A stretch of DNA of 64,000 bases, from assembly GCF_001612635.1 (NCBI RefSeq), contig NZ_BDAV01000014.1, positions 124,001-188,000 of the forward strand, read 5' to 3'. Each line of letters starts with the position of its first letter. Within the stretch, counting starts at the first letter, position 1. Shown here in pieces: positions 42,242 to 51,077 of this stretch. The notes beneath the pieces were generated by a model. The model was not told the origin of the DNA, made no database searches, and saw nothing but the letters and a program-made list of their open reading frames with translations. Both the position numbers and the translations under genes were made by a program. The DNA comes from Nocardia africana NBRC 100379. GTDB taxonomy: Bacteria > Actinomycetota > Actinomycetes > Mycobacteriales > Mycobacteriaceae.

Positions 42242-43273
42242 ATGAACCGCGTCCGGACAACGATCGTCGTCCCCGTGACGCTGGCGTCGCTGCTCGTCGC
42301 GATGGTCGTGGCGACCGCGTGCGGTGCCGAACCGCTTCCGATTGCAGCGGTGGTCGAGGTGCTGGGCGCACATCTGGGCGGTTCCGGTGCGGCCGATTCC
42401 GCCTTCGACACCATCGTGTGGCAGTTGCGGGTGCCGCGCACGCTATCGGCCGCGGTGGTCGGTGCGGGACTGGCGCTCGCCGGGGCCGCCATGCAGACAC
42501 TGGTGCGCAATCCCCTGGCCGACCCGTATCTGCTGGGCGTGTCCTCGGGCGCGGGCGTGGGCGCGGCGGCCGTGATCACGTCGGGACTGTTCGCGGGGGC
42601 GGGAATCTGGGCGTTGTCGGGCGGCGCGCTCCTCGGCGCCGTGATCGCAGCGGCAACGGTTTTCGCGATCGCGATGGCGCAGGGCGGCTTGACGCCGCTG
42701 CGTCTCGTCCTGACCGGAACGGTACTGGGATCGGCGTTTTCGGCGCTGAGCAGCTATCTCGTCTTCCGCAGCGCCGATCCGAAGGCCGCGCAGTCGGTGC
42801 TGTTCTGGCTGCTCGGCAGCCTGGCGGGAGCGGATTGGACACGAATCGCGCTGCCCGCCACCGTCGTCGCGGTCGCGGGCGCGGCGCTGCTGGCCGTGCA
42901 CGGGTGGCTCGACGCGTTGAGCGTGGGCGCCGACACCGCCGCATCGGTGGGAGTGCCGGTGCGCGCCGTGCGATACGGGCTGTTCGCCGGGCTGGCGATT
43001 CTGGTCGGCGTCCTGGTGGCGGTGTCCGGCGGGATCGGTTTCGTGGGTTTGGTGGTACCGCATGCGGCGCGGATGCTGGTGGGCGCCACGCATCGGCGTC
43101 TGCTGCCGGTCGCGGCGCTGTGCGGTGCGCTGTTCCTGGTCGTGGCCGACGCGGCGGCACGAATCCTGGTGCGGCCCACCGAAATTCCGGTCGGTGTGCT
43201 CACCGGGCTGATCGGCGCGCCGGTGTTTCTGCTGCTGATGGGGCGGCGGCACTACCGGTTCGGTGCGGCGTGA
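42242..43273 (+). CDS. btuC: Cobalamin ABC transporter permease (FecCD family)
   Basis: Membrane subunit of an importer, 343 residues with about ten hydrophobic helices. Family motifs are RVPRTLSAAVVGAGLALAGA, MQTLVRNPLADPYLLGVSSG, GFVGLVVPHAARMLVG and EIPVGVLTGLIGAPVFLLLM. ATG 42242 is preceded by GGAG. The B12 riboswitch just upstream makes cobalamin the likely substrate, whereas the fold alone could equally be a siderophore permease. It overlaps the ATPase gene by four bases (GTGA). Confidence 0.93.
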   Translation: MNRVRTTIVVPVTLASLLVAMVVATACGAEPLPIAAVVEVLGAHLGGSGAADSAFDTIVWQLRVPRTLSAAVVGAGLALAGAAMQTLVRNPLADPYLLGVSSGAGVGAAAVITSGLFAGAGIWALSGGALLGAVIAAATVFAIAMAQGGLTPLRLVLTGTVLGSAFSALSSYLVFRSADPKAAQSVLFWLLGSLAGADWTRIALPATVVAVAGAALLAVHGWLDALSVGADTAASVGVPVRAVRYGLFAGLAILVGVLVAVSGGIGFVGLVVPHAARMLVGATHRRLLPVAALCGALFLVVADAAARILVRPTEIPVGVLTGLIGAPVFLLLMGRRHYRFGAA

Positions 43274-44091
43274 ACCGGCCGCTCGCCGCCTCGGCCGCGT
43301 CGGAAACCGGCGCCGCACTGCGGATGGAACGTCTCGCATGCGGGCCCCGCAGCAGAGTGGTTCTGGCAGACGTCGATGTCGAGGTCCGGCCCGGAGAGAT
43401 CGTCGGCATCGTCGGGCCCAACGGCGCCGGGAAGTCGACGCTGCTGCGCACGCTGGCCGGATTGCTGCGCCCGCGAGCCGGGCGAGTCCTGGTCGACGGC
43501 GACACCCTGCACGCGATATCCCCTCGCCGGCGCGCTCGCCTGGTCGCCCTGGTCGGGCAGGACGAGCAGCCGCCCGCCGATCTGTGTGCCGGTGAGGTGG
43601 TCGCGCTGGGCCGCACACCGTATCTGCCGCCGTGGGGCGCCGGTAGTCCGGCCGAACGTCGTGCGGTCGAGGACGCCTTGACGGCGGTCGATCTCCGCGG
43701 GTTCGCCGATCGCCCGGTGCGGCGGATGTCCGGTGGTGAGCGGCAGCGGGTGCTGCTGGCCCGGGCACTGGCGCAGGCGAGTCCGCTGCTGTTGCTCGAC
43801 GAGCCCACCAATCATCTGGACATCACCCACCGGCTCGCGCTGCTGGAACTGGTCCGGGGGCTGGGCCGCACCGTCGTCGTCGCCCTGCACGATCTGAGCT
43901 TGGCCGACCGCTACTGCGACCGGGTGCTGGTCGTGCACGACGGAGCCGCATCGGCTCTGCGTCCGCCACGGGAGGCATTGAGTCCCGAGGTCCTCGCCAC
44001 CGTCTTCGGTGTGCGAGCGGCGCGCGTCCGGCATCCGGCGACAGGCGCGACACATCTGCTGCTGGAACCGAATACGGAGGCGGCCGGATGA
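43270..44091 (+). CDS. btuD: Cobalamin ABC transporter ATP-binding protein
   Basis: Energises the importer from the cytoplasmic side. The 273-residue protein has Walker A GPNGAGKSTLL, Q-loop GQDEQP, ABC signature RMSGGERQRV, Walker B LLLLDEPTNHLD and the switch His in VVALHDLSLADRYCD. A short Ala/Ser-rich N-terminus precedes the ABC core. The GTG start overlaps the btuC stop. A 219-base gap follows before btuF. Confidence 0.94.
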   Translation: MNRPLAASAASETGAALRMERLACGPRSRVVLADVDVEVRPGEIVGIVGPNGAGKSTLLRTLAGLLRPRAGRVLVDGDTLHAISPRRRARLVALVGQDEQPPADLCAGEVVALGRTPYLPPWGAGSPAERRAVEDALTAVDLRGFADRPVRRMSGGERQRVLLARALAQASPLLLLDEPTNHLDITHRLALLELVRGLGRTVVVALHDLSLADRYCDRVLVVHDGAASALRPPREALSPEVLATVFGVRAARVRHPATGATHLLLEPNTEAAG

Positions 44092-44310
44092 GGCACCGGT
44101 ACCCTCGCGGCGCTCTCGAGCCGACCGCGTTCACGCCCGACGCCGGCCCGATCACCCGCCGACAGCGACCCTCGCGATTCCGGCGCCACCCGGCTCACGG
44201 CGGGCCGGCGACGGCGTCGCCTCGGCCGGCCGACCACCGTTCGAGCACCTTGCCGGTGCCCGCCTCGAACCCGGCAGCTGGAGTCCTGACAACCGCTGGA
44301 GGTAGACGAT

Positions 44311-45333
44311 ATGCATCTTCTGCGATGGCTCGCCGCCGGGTCGACCCTCGCGTCCTTGGTGGCGTGCGGCCCCGCACAGTCCTCCGACGGCAATCTGACC
44401 CTCGTCAATTGTGGTGCACAGGCGCGCTTTCCGGCTCCGGCGCAGCGCATGTTCGTCAACGACACCAATATGGTCGCGATGACGCTGGCCGTGGGCGCCC
44501 AGGAATCGGTGGTCGCGGTGGCCGGTCTGCAACAGGACGCCGCAACCCTGCGCCGCCACTACGGTGACGTGGTGGATCGGTTGAACAATGTCGCGCCGAG
44601 TTCGCCGTCCCGGGAAACGGTGCTCGCCCAGCGTCCCGATGTGATGGTGGCCGGCTGGAACTACGGCTACAGCGAGGCCACCGATCTCACCCCGGATACG
44701 CTGCGCGCCAACGGTATCGCTCCCTACGTCCTCACCGAGAGCTGCCGCCCGCACGCCGGTCGGCGACAGCGCGGCACCGTCGAGCCGTGGGCGGCGCTGC
44801 GCGCGGATCTGTCGAATCTGGGTGCGATCACCGGTCATTCCGATCGGGCCGCCGCACTCGTCGCCGATATCGATACCCGCCTCGAGCGGTTGCGCGCGGC
44901 ACCGCGGGCCGCGTCCCCGCCGACCGTCTTCGTCTTCGACTCCGCGAGCGACACGATCTTCTCCAGCGGCAGATTCGGTGGCCCCCACGCCGTGCTCGAG
45001 GCCGCGGGAGCCCGCAACACACTCGACGATGTGGCCGATACGTGGACGACGGTGTCGTGGGAACGCCTGGCCGCCGCCGACCCGGACGCCATCGTCTTCG
45101 TCGACTATCCGGGGCAGACCTTCGCCCAGAAGGTGGATGCGCTGCGATCCAAACCCGGGATCAACCGGCTGCGCGCGGTGACCGAGCAGCGGTTCCTCAA
45201 CCTGCCCTATGTGCTCTGGACGTCGAGCCCGCTCAATATCGATGCCGCCGAGCAGGTGCGAGCGCAGCTCGAGCGGTGGAACATGCTGCCGCCCTCGGCG
45301 ATTCGCCCGGCCTTCGACGACGCCGTGCACTGA
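44311..45333 (+). CDS. btuF: Cobalamin-binding lipoprotein of the ABC importer
   Basis: Substrate-binding protein of 340 residues. It has a signal peptide with lipobox SLVACG (Cys19), so it is a lipid-anchored receptor on the outer face of the membrane. The Fe/B12 periplasmic-binding fold is visible in RMFVNDTNMVAMTLAVGAQE, LAQRPDVMVAGWNYGYS, LEAAGARNTLDDVADTW and ADPDAIVFVDYPGQ. GGAGG precedes ATG 44311. It follows btuCD on the same strand; the 219-base gap may hold a separate promoter. Confidence 0.92.
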   Translation: MHLLRWLAAGSTLASLVACGPAQSSDGNLTLVNCGAQARFPAPAQRMFVNDTNMVAMTLAVGAQESVVAVAGLQQDAATLRRHYGDVVDRLNNVAPSSPSRETVLAQRPDVMVAGWNYGYSEATDLTPDTLRANGIAPYVLTESCRPHAGRRQRGTVEPWAALRADLSNLGAITGHSDRAAALVADIDTRLERLRAAPRAASPPTVFVFDSASDTIFSSGRFGGPHAVLEAAGARNTLDDVADTWTTVSWERLAAADPDAIVFVDYPGQTFAQKVDALRSKPGINRLRAVTEQRFLNLPYVLWTSSPLNIDAAEQVRAQLERWNMLPPSAIRPAFDDAVH

Positions 45334-45345
45334 ACCACGGCCGGC

Positions 45346-46485
45346 TCAGGGCATGCCCATGGTCTGCTCGGAGTGCACCAGCCCGATGAACGGCACGATC
45401 TGCTGCGCGATCACCGTGTTGTATTCGCGGGGATGCTGCCGCGGATCGGCGTGGCCGGTGCTGCGGGTCAGCACCACGAGAAGCGTGCCGTCGACGCCGC
45501 CGACGGTGTCGATCAGTGCGCGATGGGTGTATTCGTCGTCGACGACGGTATCGCGGTAGGGATCGTGCGGGCGGATGAACACGATGGCCGGGCGGGGTTT
45601 GCCGGCCGCCGGTTTCGCGAGCGCGTGCAGGTCGTCGAGCGCGCCGCTGGCAACGATGGCCTTGAACTGATCTTCGATGAGGCCGTTGCTGGCGGCGTCG
45701 GTGTTGAAGATCTTCTGCCGCAGCACATCGGTGACGGTGCGGCGCAGCGACGCCATCCGGATACCGGGCGGACTGGAGCCGTAGTCGACGAATTGGTCAC
45801 GCCGGGAATAGGTTTCCGCCAGCAGTCGCAGCCCGCGGCTCTCCCGCGTGCCCGGGAACCAGCCGAACCAGCGCAACAGCTCCTCGCCCTGGTCGCGGCT
45901 TTCCGGCCGCACCGCGGCCAGGTTGACCGGCGTGCAGTCCAGGATCACCCCCGACAGGGTGCGCGTGCTGTGGGTGTGGATGTGTTTGGCGATCTCGAGC
46001 GCGATCACCCCGCCCATGCTGTGGCCGACCAGCACCACCTTGTGAATACGGGCGGCCTCGGTGACGCGGATGATCAGATCGCTGATGACCTTGGTGTCGA
46101 TACCGGTGTTGTCGTATCGCACCGCCCACACCGAACCCAGTTGCCGCAGCGAGGGCAGGGCCCGCGCGGTATCGGAGGCATCGAGCGATCCCAGGCCGAC
46201 GAGGTCGAACACCGCGGTATCGCGGTCGCTCGCCGCGGCCGGGCCGGAGATGGGCAGCACCGCGGGATCGGTGCGCGCCAGCCGTGCTTGCTCGGGGGAA
46301 ACGTCGTAATGCCAGTACTGCGCGAACACGACCAGTACGACGATCGGGACCAGCGCCGCCCGCAGCAGCACGCGCCGTGTCCGCCCCAGCGTCCGCCAGC
46401 GGTGCCCTACACGGGTTTCGGCCAGCCGGGCCCGCCGTCGCGCATCGTCGTAATCCGCGACCGTGGAAGGGTGCCGATCTCGCAT
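45346..46485 (-). CDS. Membrane-anchored alpha/beta hydrolase
   Basis: The 379-residue protein has a basic N-terminus, one transmembrane helix (VLLRAALVPIVVLVVFAQYW) and an extracytoplasmic alpha/beta hydrolase domain. The nucleophile is in LVGHSMGGVIALE; the acid is probably in VFIRPHDPYRD and the catalytic His in LTRSTGHADPRQHP. Start is uncertain: ATG 46485 has GGTGGGG at six bases, with ATG 46491 and GTG 46497 as alternatives. It converges with btuF (12 bases between stops). Substrate unknown; the anchor suggests an envelope lipid or ester. Confidence 0.82.
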   Translation of the reverse strand: MRDRHPSTVADYDDARRRARLAETRVGHRWRTLGRTRRVLLRAALVPIVVLVVFAQYWHYDVSPEQARLARTDPAVLPISGPAAASDRDTAVFDLVGLGSLDASDTARALPSLRQLGSVWAVRYDNTGIDTKVISDLIIRVTEAARIHKVVLVGHSMGGVIALEIAKHIHTHSTRTLSGVILDCTPVNLAAVRPESRDQGEELLRWFGWFPGTRESRGLRLLAETYSRRDQFVDYGSSPPGIRMASLRRTVTDVLRQKIFNTDAASNGLIEDQFKAIVASGALDDLHALAKPAAGKPRPAIVFIRPHDPYRDTVVDDEYTHRALIDTVGGVDGTLLVVLTRSTGHADPRQHPREYNTVIAQQIVPFIGLVHSEQTMGMP

Positions 46486-46527
46486 GGACATCCCCACCCA
46501 CTGTAAGGGCGTTCGCGCCCGGCTCGA

Positions 46528-46866
46528 TTACCGCTGGTCGTCGAGCAGGTGGCGGGGTGCGGCCTGGCGCCACGAATCCAGGATGATCGCCTCCAGTTCG
46601 GCCCGGTCGTCCAGGGCGGCCAGCCGGGCGCGCACCCACGCGTTACCGGCCTCGTGCGCGGCGATCCAGAATTTCTCCGGCTCGGCCACGACCAGTTCGT
46701 CGCGGTCGACGATCGGGCAGCGCACGGCCATCGAGGTCTCGGCCTCGGGCAGCGTCAGGAACAGCTTGCCCGCGACCCGGAAAATCGGCATCCCCCAGGC
46801 GAACTGCTCCGACGTCTCCGGCAGCGACAGGGCGTAGTCGCGGGCATCCTCCCCGGTTGCGCTCAT
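46528..46866 (-). CDS. MmcQ/YjbR family protein
   Basis: Small cytoplasmic DNA-binding-like fold of 112 residues. Conserved features are ALSLPETSEQFAWGMPIFRV, GKLFLTLPEAETSMAVRCP and WIAAHEAGNAWVRARLAALD. No activity is known for the family. It lies 58 bases downstream of bioD on the same strand and may be co-transcribed with the bio genes. ATG 46866 is chosen; ATG 46875 adds three residues. Confidence 0.85.
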   Translation of the reverse strand: MSATGEDARDYALSLPETSEQFAWGMPIFRVAGKLFLTLPEAETSMAVRCPIVDRDELVVAEPEKFWIAAHEAGNAWVRARLAALDDRAELEAIILDSWRQAAPRHLLDDQR

Positions 46867-46924
46867 GCCCGGCATCCTGCCAGGCCCCACCGACACGAAT
46901 CGGGGCGTCGCCGCGACGGGCGGA

Positions 46925-47605
46925 TCAGCCGAGGTAGCGCCGCAGCCAGTCCGCGTGGAACCATCCGGAGGCGGTGTCGGCGAATCGCTCGGGCAGCCAC
47001 TGTCCGGCGCCCTCGGGAATCACCCCGACAACCTCGACACCGGTGACCTCGGGCAGGTCGGTGCGGTTGCATTCGGAGGCGAGATCCGGTGCGCTGGGCC
47101 AGGATCCGATGACCAGGCCCGCACAGCGCACACCGGCTGCGGCGAGGGCTCGGGTGGTGAGTTCGCTGTGGTTGAGGGTGCCCAGGCCCGCGGCCGCCAC
47201 CACCAGCACCGGGGCGTCCAGTTTCTGTGCCAGGTCGAGCAGCGTGAACTCCCCGACGCGAACCAGCAGTCCGCCCGCGCCCTCGATCAGCGTGAGGCCG
47301 GCATCGGCCAGCGAGTCGATCCCGGCCACCGTTTCACCGAGGGTCAGCAGCGGTTGCCCGCAGCGGCGGGCGGCGGTGTCGGGGGCCAGCGGTTCGGGAT
47401 AGCGGGCCAGTTCGAGCGTGCGGGTGACGCCCGAGAGCCGCTCGATCACCGCGAGGTCGCCGGGTTCGCCCGGAGCCACGCCGGTCTGTGCGGGTTTGCA
47501 TACCGCGACCGTGCGCCCGGCCGACCGCGCCGCCGCGGCCAGCGCGGCGGTGACGACGGTCTTCCCGACATCGGTCGAGGTTCCCGTGACGATCAACCTG
47601 CTCAT
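46925..47605 (-). CDS. bioD: Dethiobiotin synthetase
   Basis: ATP-dependent ring closure of DAPA with CO2 to dethiobiotin. The 226-residue P-loop protein starts MSRLIVTGTSTDVGKTVV, with the catalytic Lys in VCKPAQTG and the conserved IEGAGGLLVRV. It lies 30 bases after bioF on the same strand, forming the bioF-bioD unit controlled by the BioQ box upstream of bioF. Confidence 0.97.
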   Translation of the reverse strand: MSRLIVTGTSTDVGKTVVTAALAAAARSAGRTVAVCKPAQTGVAPGEPGDLAVIERLSGVTRTLELARYPEPLAPDTAARRCGQPLLTLGETVAGIDSLADAGLTLIEGAGGLLVRVGEFTLLDLAQKLDAPVLVVAAAGLGTLNHSELTTRALAAAGVRCAGLVIGSWPSAPDLASECNRTDLPEVTGVEVVGVIPEGAGQWLPERFADTASGWFHADWLRRYLG

Positions 47606-47635
47606 ACCGCCTCACTCCTCCATTTCTCGCATCAC

Positions 47636-48784
47636 TCAGGCGGCCTGCGGATCCCGCGCCGCGGTCAGCACCTCGTCCAGCACCGTGGCGATGGTCGCCA
47701 TCTCGGCGTCGGTGAGATCGGCACGCGCGGTCAATCGCAGCCGCGAGGTGCCTTCCGGCACCGACGGCGGCCGGAAACAGCCCACGCTCAGGCCGCGCGC
47801 ACGGCACTGCTGCGCGGCGTCGTAGGCGACCTGCGCCTGCCCCAGCACCACCGAGACGACCGCCGAATCCGGTTGCGGCACATCGGCGATGCGCGCGATG
47901 TCGGCGGACCGGGCGAGCACTCGCCCGCCCAGCTCCGGTTCCTTGCGCAGCAATCGCAACGCGGCATGTGCGGCGCCCACCGCGGCGGGCGCCAATCCGG
48001 TGTCGAAGATGAAGGTGCGCGCGGTATCGATGAGGTGGGCCCGTACCCGCTCGTCGCACAGCACGATTCCGCCCTGCGCGGCAAGGGCTTTCGACAGGGT
48101 GGCGGTCACGATCAGATCCGGTTGCCCGGGCAGGCCGAGCTCCTGCACCAGACCGCGGCCGCCGTCGCCGCGGACGCCGATGCCGTGCGCCTCGTCGACG
48201 ATCAGCACCGCGCCGTTCGCGCGGACCACCCGGTGCAAGTCGGCCAGCGGCGCGAGGTCGCCGTCGGCGCTGAACACCGAATCGGTGAGCACCAGCGCGC
48301 GGTCCTCCGTGCGCTGGGACAGCAGCCGGTCGACCGCCTCGACATCACGATGCGGCGCGATCTCCACCCGCGCCCGCGAGAGCCGGCAGGCATCGACCAG
48401 CGAGGCGTGGCTACCGGCATCGGAGACCACCAGCGCGCCCCGCCCGGCCAGTGCGGTGACGACACCGAGGTTGGCGGCGTAGCCGGAGGCGAAGACCAGG
48501 CCCGCCTGCGCCCCCACGAAGTCGGCCAGGTCGGCCTCGAATTCCTCGTGCGCGACGGTGGTGCCGGTGACCAGCCGGGATCCGGTCGCGCCGGCACCCC
48601 AGGTCCGGACCGCCTCGACCGCGCCCGCGATCACCTCGGGGTGGCGCGACAGACCCAGGTAGTCGTTGGAGGCGAGGTCGATGAGATCGCTGTGCGCCGG
48701 TCGCGCCCGCAGCTGCCGCCGCAATCCGGCGCGCACCCGGTCACCCGCACGCTCGTCCAACCAGCTCAACGGATCCTCGTTCAC
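47636..48784 (-). CDS. bioF: 8-amino-7-oxononanoate synthase
   Basis: PLP enzyme condensing pimeloyl thioester with L-alanine. The 382-residue protein has IDLASNDYLGLSRHPEV, GAGATGSRLVTG, VLIVDEAHGIGVRG and the PLP lysine at about K232 in ATLSKALAAQGG. GTG 48784 has no Shine-Dalgarno but TATGCT lies eight bases upstream on the minus strand, which implies a leaderless or near-leaderless mRNA, with the BioQ box directly behind it. Confidence 0.96.
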   Translation of the reverse strand: MNEDPLSWLDERAGDRVRAGLRRQLRARPAHSDLIDLASNDYLGLSRHPEVIAGAVEAVRTWGAGATGSRLVTGTTVAHEEFEADLADFVGAQAGLVFASGYAANLGVVTALAGRGALVVSDAGSHASLVDACRLSRARVEIAPHRDVEAVDRLLSQRTEDRALVLTDSVFSADGDLAPLADLHRVVRANGAVLIVDEAHGIGVRGDGGRGLVQELGLPGQPDLIVTATLSKALAAQGGIVLCDERVRAHLIDTARTFIFDTGLAPAAVGAAHAALRLLRKEPELGGRVLARSADIARIADVPQPDSAVVSVVLGQAQVAYDAAQQCRARGLSVGCFRPPSVPEGTSRLRLTARADLTDAEMATIATVLDEVLTAARDPQAA

Positions 48785-48800
48785 AGCTCGGAAGCATACT

Positions 48801-48813
48801 TGAACGCCGTTCA
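48801..48813 (-). promoter_or_regulatory. BioQ box upstream of bioF
   Basis: TGAACGCCGTTCA, a perfect 5-3-5 palindrome, lies two bases upstream of the TATGCT -10 (48793-48798) and 17 bases before the bioF GTG. Bound repressor would sit in the spacer of the promoter. Confidence 0.87.
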
Positions 48814-48853
48814 GGACGGTTGCGGCGGGGGCCGTCCACCGGACCCGCACAGG

Positions 48854-50008
48854 TCAGCGCGGCGGGGTCCAGTCGAGGGCACGATCGAAGGCGCGCAGCA
48901 TGGCCCGGCCGGGCAGCAGCCGCAGCGCGGTGTCGCGAGCCCGGACGGCGGGCGGCCACGACATCTGCGCGACCCTTCCGATCCGCCGCGAGCGATGTGC
49001 GAGCGCGCGGGTGCGCGGGCGACGCAGCGCGTTGTAGGTGCGCAGCGCGTCGTCGACCCCGCGGTCGTCGAGCAGCGCGGCCAGGGTGGCCGCATCCTCG
49101 AGGGCGAGGTTGGCGCCCTGTCCCATATTCGGCGTCATCGCGTGCGCGGCGTCGCCGAGCAGCGCGACGGGACCGCGGACGAACGTCGGCAGATCGGGCA
49201 GATCGTAGATGTCGTGGCGCATCACCGATTCCGGCGATACCGCCGCCAGCAGCCGCGGAACCGGATCGGGCCACGCGCCGAAACGTCGCTGTACCTCCGC
49301 GAATTCGCCGTCGAGCCCGCGCTCACCTTCGGCGGCGTTCACCGCGCCGAACATGTACACCCGATGGTCGGCCAGCGGGACGATGCCGAAAATCTCACCA
49401 CTGCCCCATATCTGGCCCCCCGCGCGGAGTTCGGGGCGCGGCGCGGTGACCATCCGCCACGCGGTGTATCCGGCGTAGCGGGGCGGCCGCGCTCGTGGGC
49501 AGACCACGGTCCGCACCACACTGCGCAAGCCGTCGGCGCCGATCACGAGATCCGCCGCCTCGGCTCCCCCGCTGTGCAGAACCCGCACCGCGTCCCCTGC
49601 GCTCCAACGGTTTTCGATGTCGACCCAGGTGACGGCGCGTCCCAGGCGCAGCCGGTCGTCGCCGAGCGCGGTGCGCAGGATGTCGAACAGGTCCGCGCGA
49701 TGGACGGCCACCACCGGGCCGTACCGGTCGGCCAATTTCCCGGTGTCGGTGCGGGTCAGCCAGCGGCCGGAGCGGTCACGGATTCCGCCCTCGGTATCGG
49801 CCATCGCGCGCGAACGCACCTCCCCACCCATCCCGATCGCGTCCAGGGCACGTAACCCGTTGGGCCACAAGGTCAATCCCGACCCCACCTCGCCGATATC
49901 GGCGGCCCGCTCCCAGACCTCGACGTCGTGTCCGCCCCGATGCAGCGCGATCGCGGCGGCCATTCCGCCGATCCCCCCGCCGACGACGATCACTCGCAGT
50001 GCCCGCAT
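48854..50008 (-). CDS. FAD-dependent monooxygenase
   Basis: Class A flavoprotein hydroxylase of 384 residues. It has the dinucleotide-binding VIVVGGGIGGMAAAIALHRG, the DG motif VIGADGLRSVVR and the second FAD motif VALLGDAAHAMTPNMGQGAN. GAGGAGCAGGGA precedes ATG 50008. It lies between bioF and the methyltransferase, 75 bases downstream of the latter, and both interrupt the bioA-bioF pair found in mycobacteria. Its substrate is probably an aromatic or polyketide-like compound, but this cannot be read from sequence. Confidence 0.92.
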   Translation of the reverse strand: MRALRVIVVGGGIGGMAAAIALHRGGHDVEVWERAADIGEVGSGLTLWPNGLRALDAIGMGGEVRSRAMADTEGGIRDRSGRWLTRTDTGKLADRYGPVVAVHRADLFDILRTALGDDRLRLGRAVTWVDIENRWSAGDAVRVLHSGGAEAADLVIGADGLRSVVRTVVCPRARPPRYAGYTAWRMVTAPRPELRAGGQIWGSGEIFGIVPLADHRVYMFGAVNAAEGERGLDGEFAEVQRRFGAWPDPVPRLLAAVSPESVMRHDIYDLPDLPTFVRGPVALLGDAAHAMTPNMGQGANLALEDAATLAALLDDRGVDDALRTYNALRRPRTRALAHRSRRIGRVAQMSWPPAVRARDTALRLLPGRAMLRAFDRALDWTPPR

Positions 50009-50083
50009 TCCCTGCTCCTCGGCTCCTAGGCGTCGGCGTCCAGCCAAACACACCGCGCTCACCGACGCAGGCGGCGCCGGGGG

Positions 50084-50929
50084 TCACCCGCCGACGCGCG
50101 CATGGGCCAATCGGCACAGATCCACCGGTTGCAGCGCATCGGCCCGCTGCCACCAGTCCGCCGGCACGGCCGCGCGGTGGCTGATGTGCCCGACCGTGGC
50201 GAATCCGTACCGGCACAGGAGGTCGTCGAGGGTTTCCGGGGTGAAGGTACTCAGCCACGGTTCGCCCTGCGCGCTGGTGACGGGCTGCACGGATTCGGCG
50301 TAGGCGTGTCCGTTGCCGTCGCGCAGCGCCGGATCGAGCATGTACTCCATCACCAGTTCCGAACCCGGGGCCAGACCGGACAGAGCGGCCAGTGTCGTGC
50401 CGATCGCCTCGGCGGTGAGGTACATACTGACGCCGAGCCAGCCGATCAGTGCGGGACGGTCCCGGTCGAATCCGGCGTCGGCCAAGTGCCGCGATAGATC
50501 GTCGCGTTCGAAATCGACGGGCACGAAAATCACCTCGCCGACCGGCTGGATATCGTTGATGGCGAGGATTTCCTTTTTCCACCGCTGAGTGCCGGGATGG
50601 TCGACCTCGAATACCCGGACGCCTTCGGCCGCACCGCGATATCCGAAACTGTCGAGTCCCGCCCCGAGGATTACATATTGCGCCGCGGCGGATTCGGCGA
50701 GTCGCTGTTCGACCCAGTGACTGCGCACGGTCGCCTGCGCCCGGACCGCGGCGAGCAGCGGATGGTCGCCGTGGTGCAGGTGGTAGCCGATGAGCTCCTC
50801 CGCATGCGGGCCGAGCAGGGCGGAGGCCATGGTGTCGCGGAACAGATAGGGCTCGCTGTCGATCAGCAGGTGGGCCGCACGGGCCGCGGCCGCCATCATC
50901 GCCGTGCGACTGGGTTCGGTGCCGATCAT
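50084..50929 (-). CDS. SAM-dependent methyltransferase, leucine carboxyl methyltransferase-like family
   Basis: The 281-residue protein belongs to the PF04072-like group (mycobacterial putative SAM methyltransferases). Key segments are YLFRDTMASALLGPHAEELI, YVILGAGLDSFGYRG (SAM-binding loop), VFEVDHPGTQRWKKEIL and IGWLGVSMYLTAEAIG. ATG 50929 is chosen. Its upstream region (50930-51077) is unusually A/T-rich and includes GGAAATTT/AAATTTCC arms, which suggests its own regulated promoter. Together with the FAD monooxygenase it forms a small two-gene tailoring-like unit of unknown substrate. Confidence 0.9.
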   Translation of the reverse strand: MIGTEPSRTAMMAAAARAAHLLIDSEPYLFRDTMASALLGPHAEELIGYHLHHGDHPLLAAVRAQATVRSHWVEQRLAESAAAQYVILGAGLDSFGYRGAAEGVRVFEVDHPGTQRWKKEILAINDIQPVGEVIFVPVDFERDDLSRHLADAGFDRDRPALIGWLGVSMYLTAEAIGTTLAALSGLAPGSELVMEYMLDPALRDGNGHAYAESVQPVTSAQGEPWLSTFTPETLDDLLCRYGFATVGHISHRAAVPADWWQRADALQPVDLCRLAHARVGG

Positions 50930-51077
50930 CGAATTCCCTTTCACCGTCCGAAGGAGCCGGTGGAAATCACCGCGCGAATGCCGATGATAGACGGGAAATT
51001 TCGTGCTCACTGCCACCATATCACACGAAAATAAATTTCCGATATACGACACAGCGCGCACCGAAAGGGAATTCGGC

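Noticed and set aside
44088..44567. Frame starting at an ATG that overlaps the btuD stop
   Set aside because: Overlap is suggestive but the product is Arg/Pro/Ser-rich, runs deep into btuF out of frame, and has no domain pattern.
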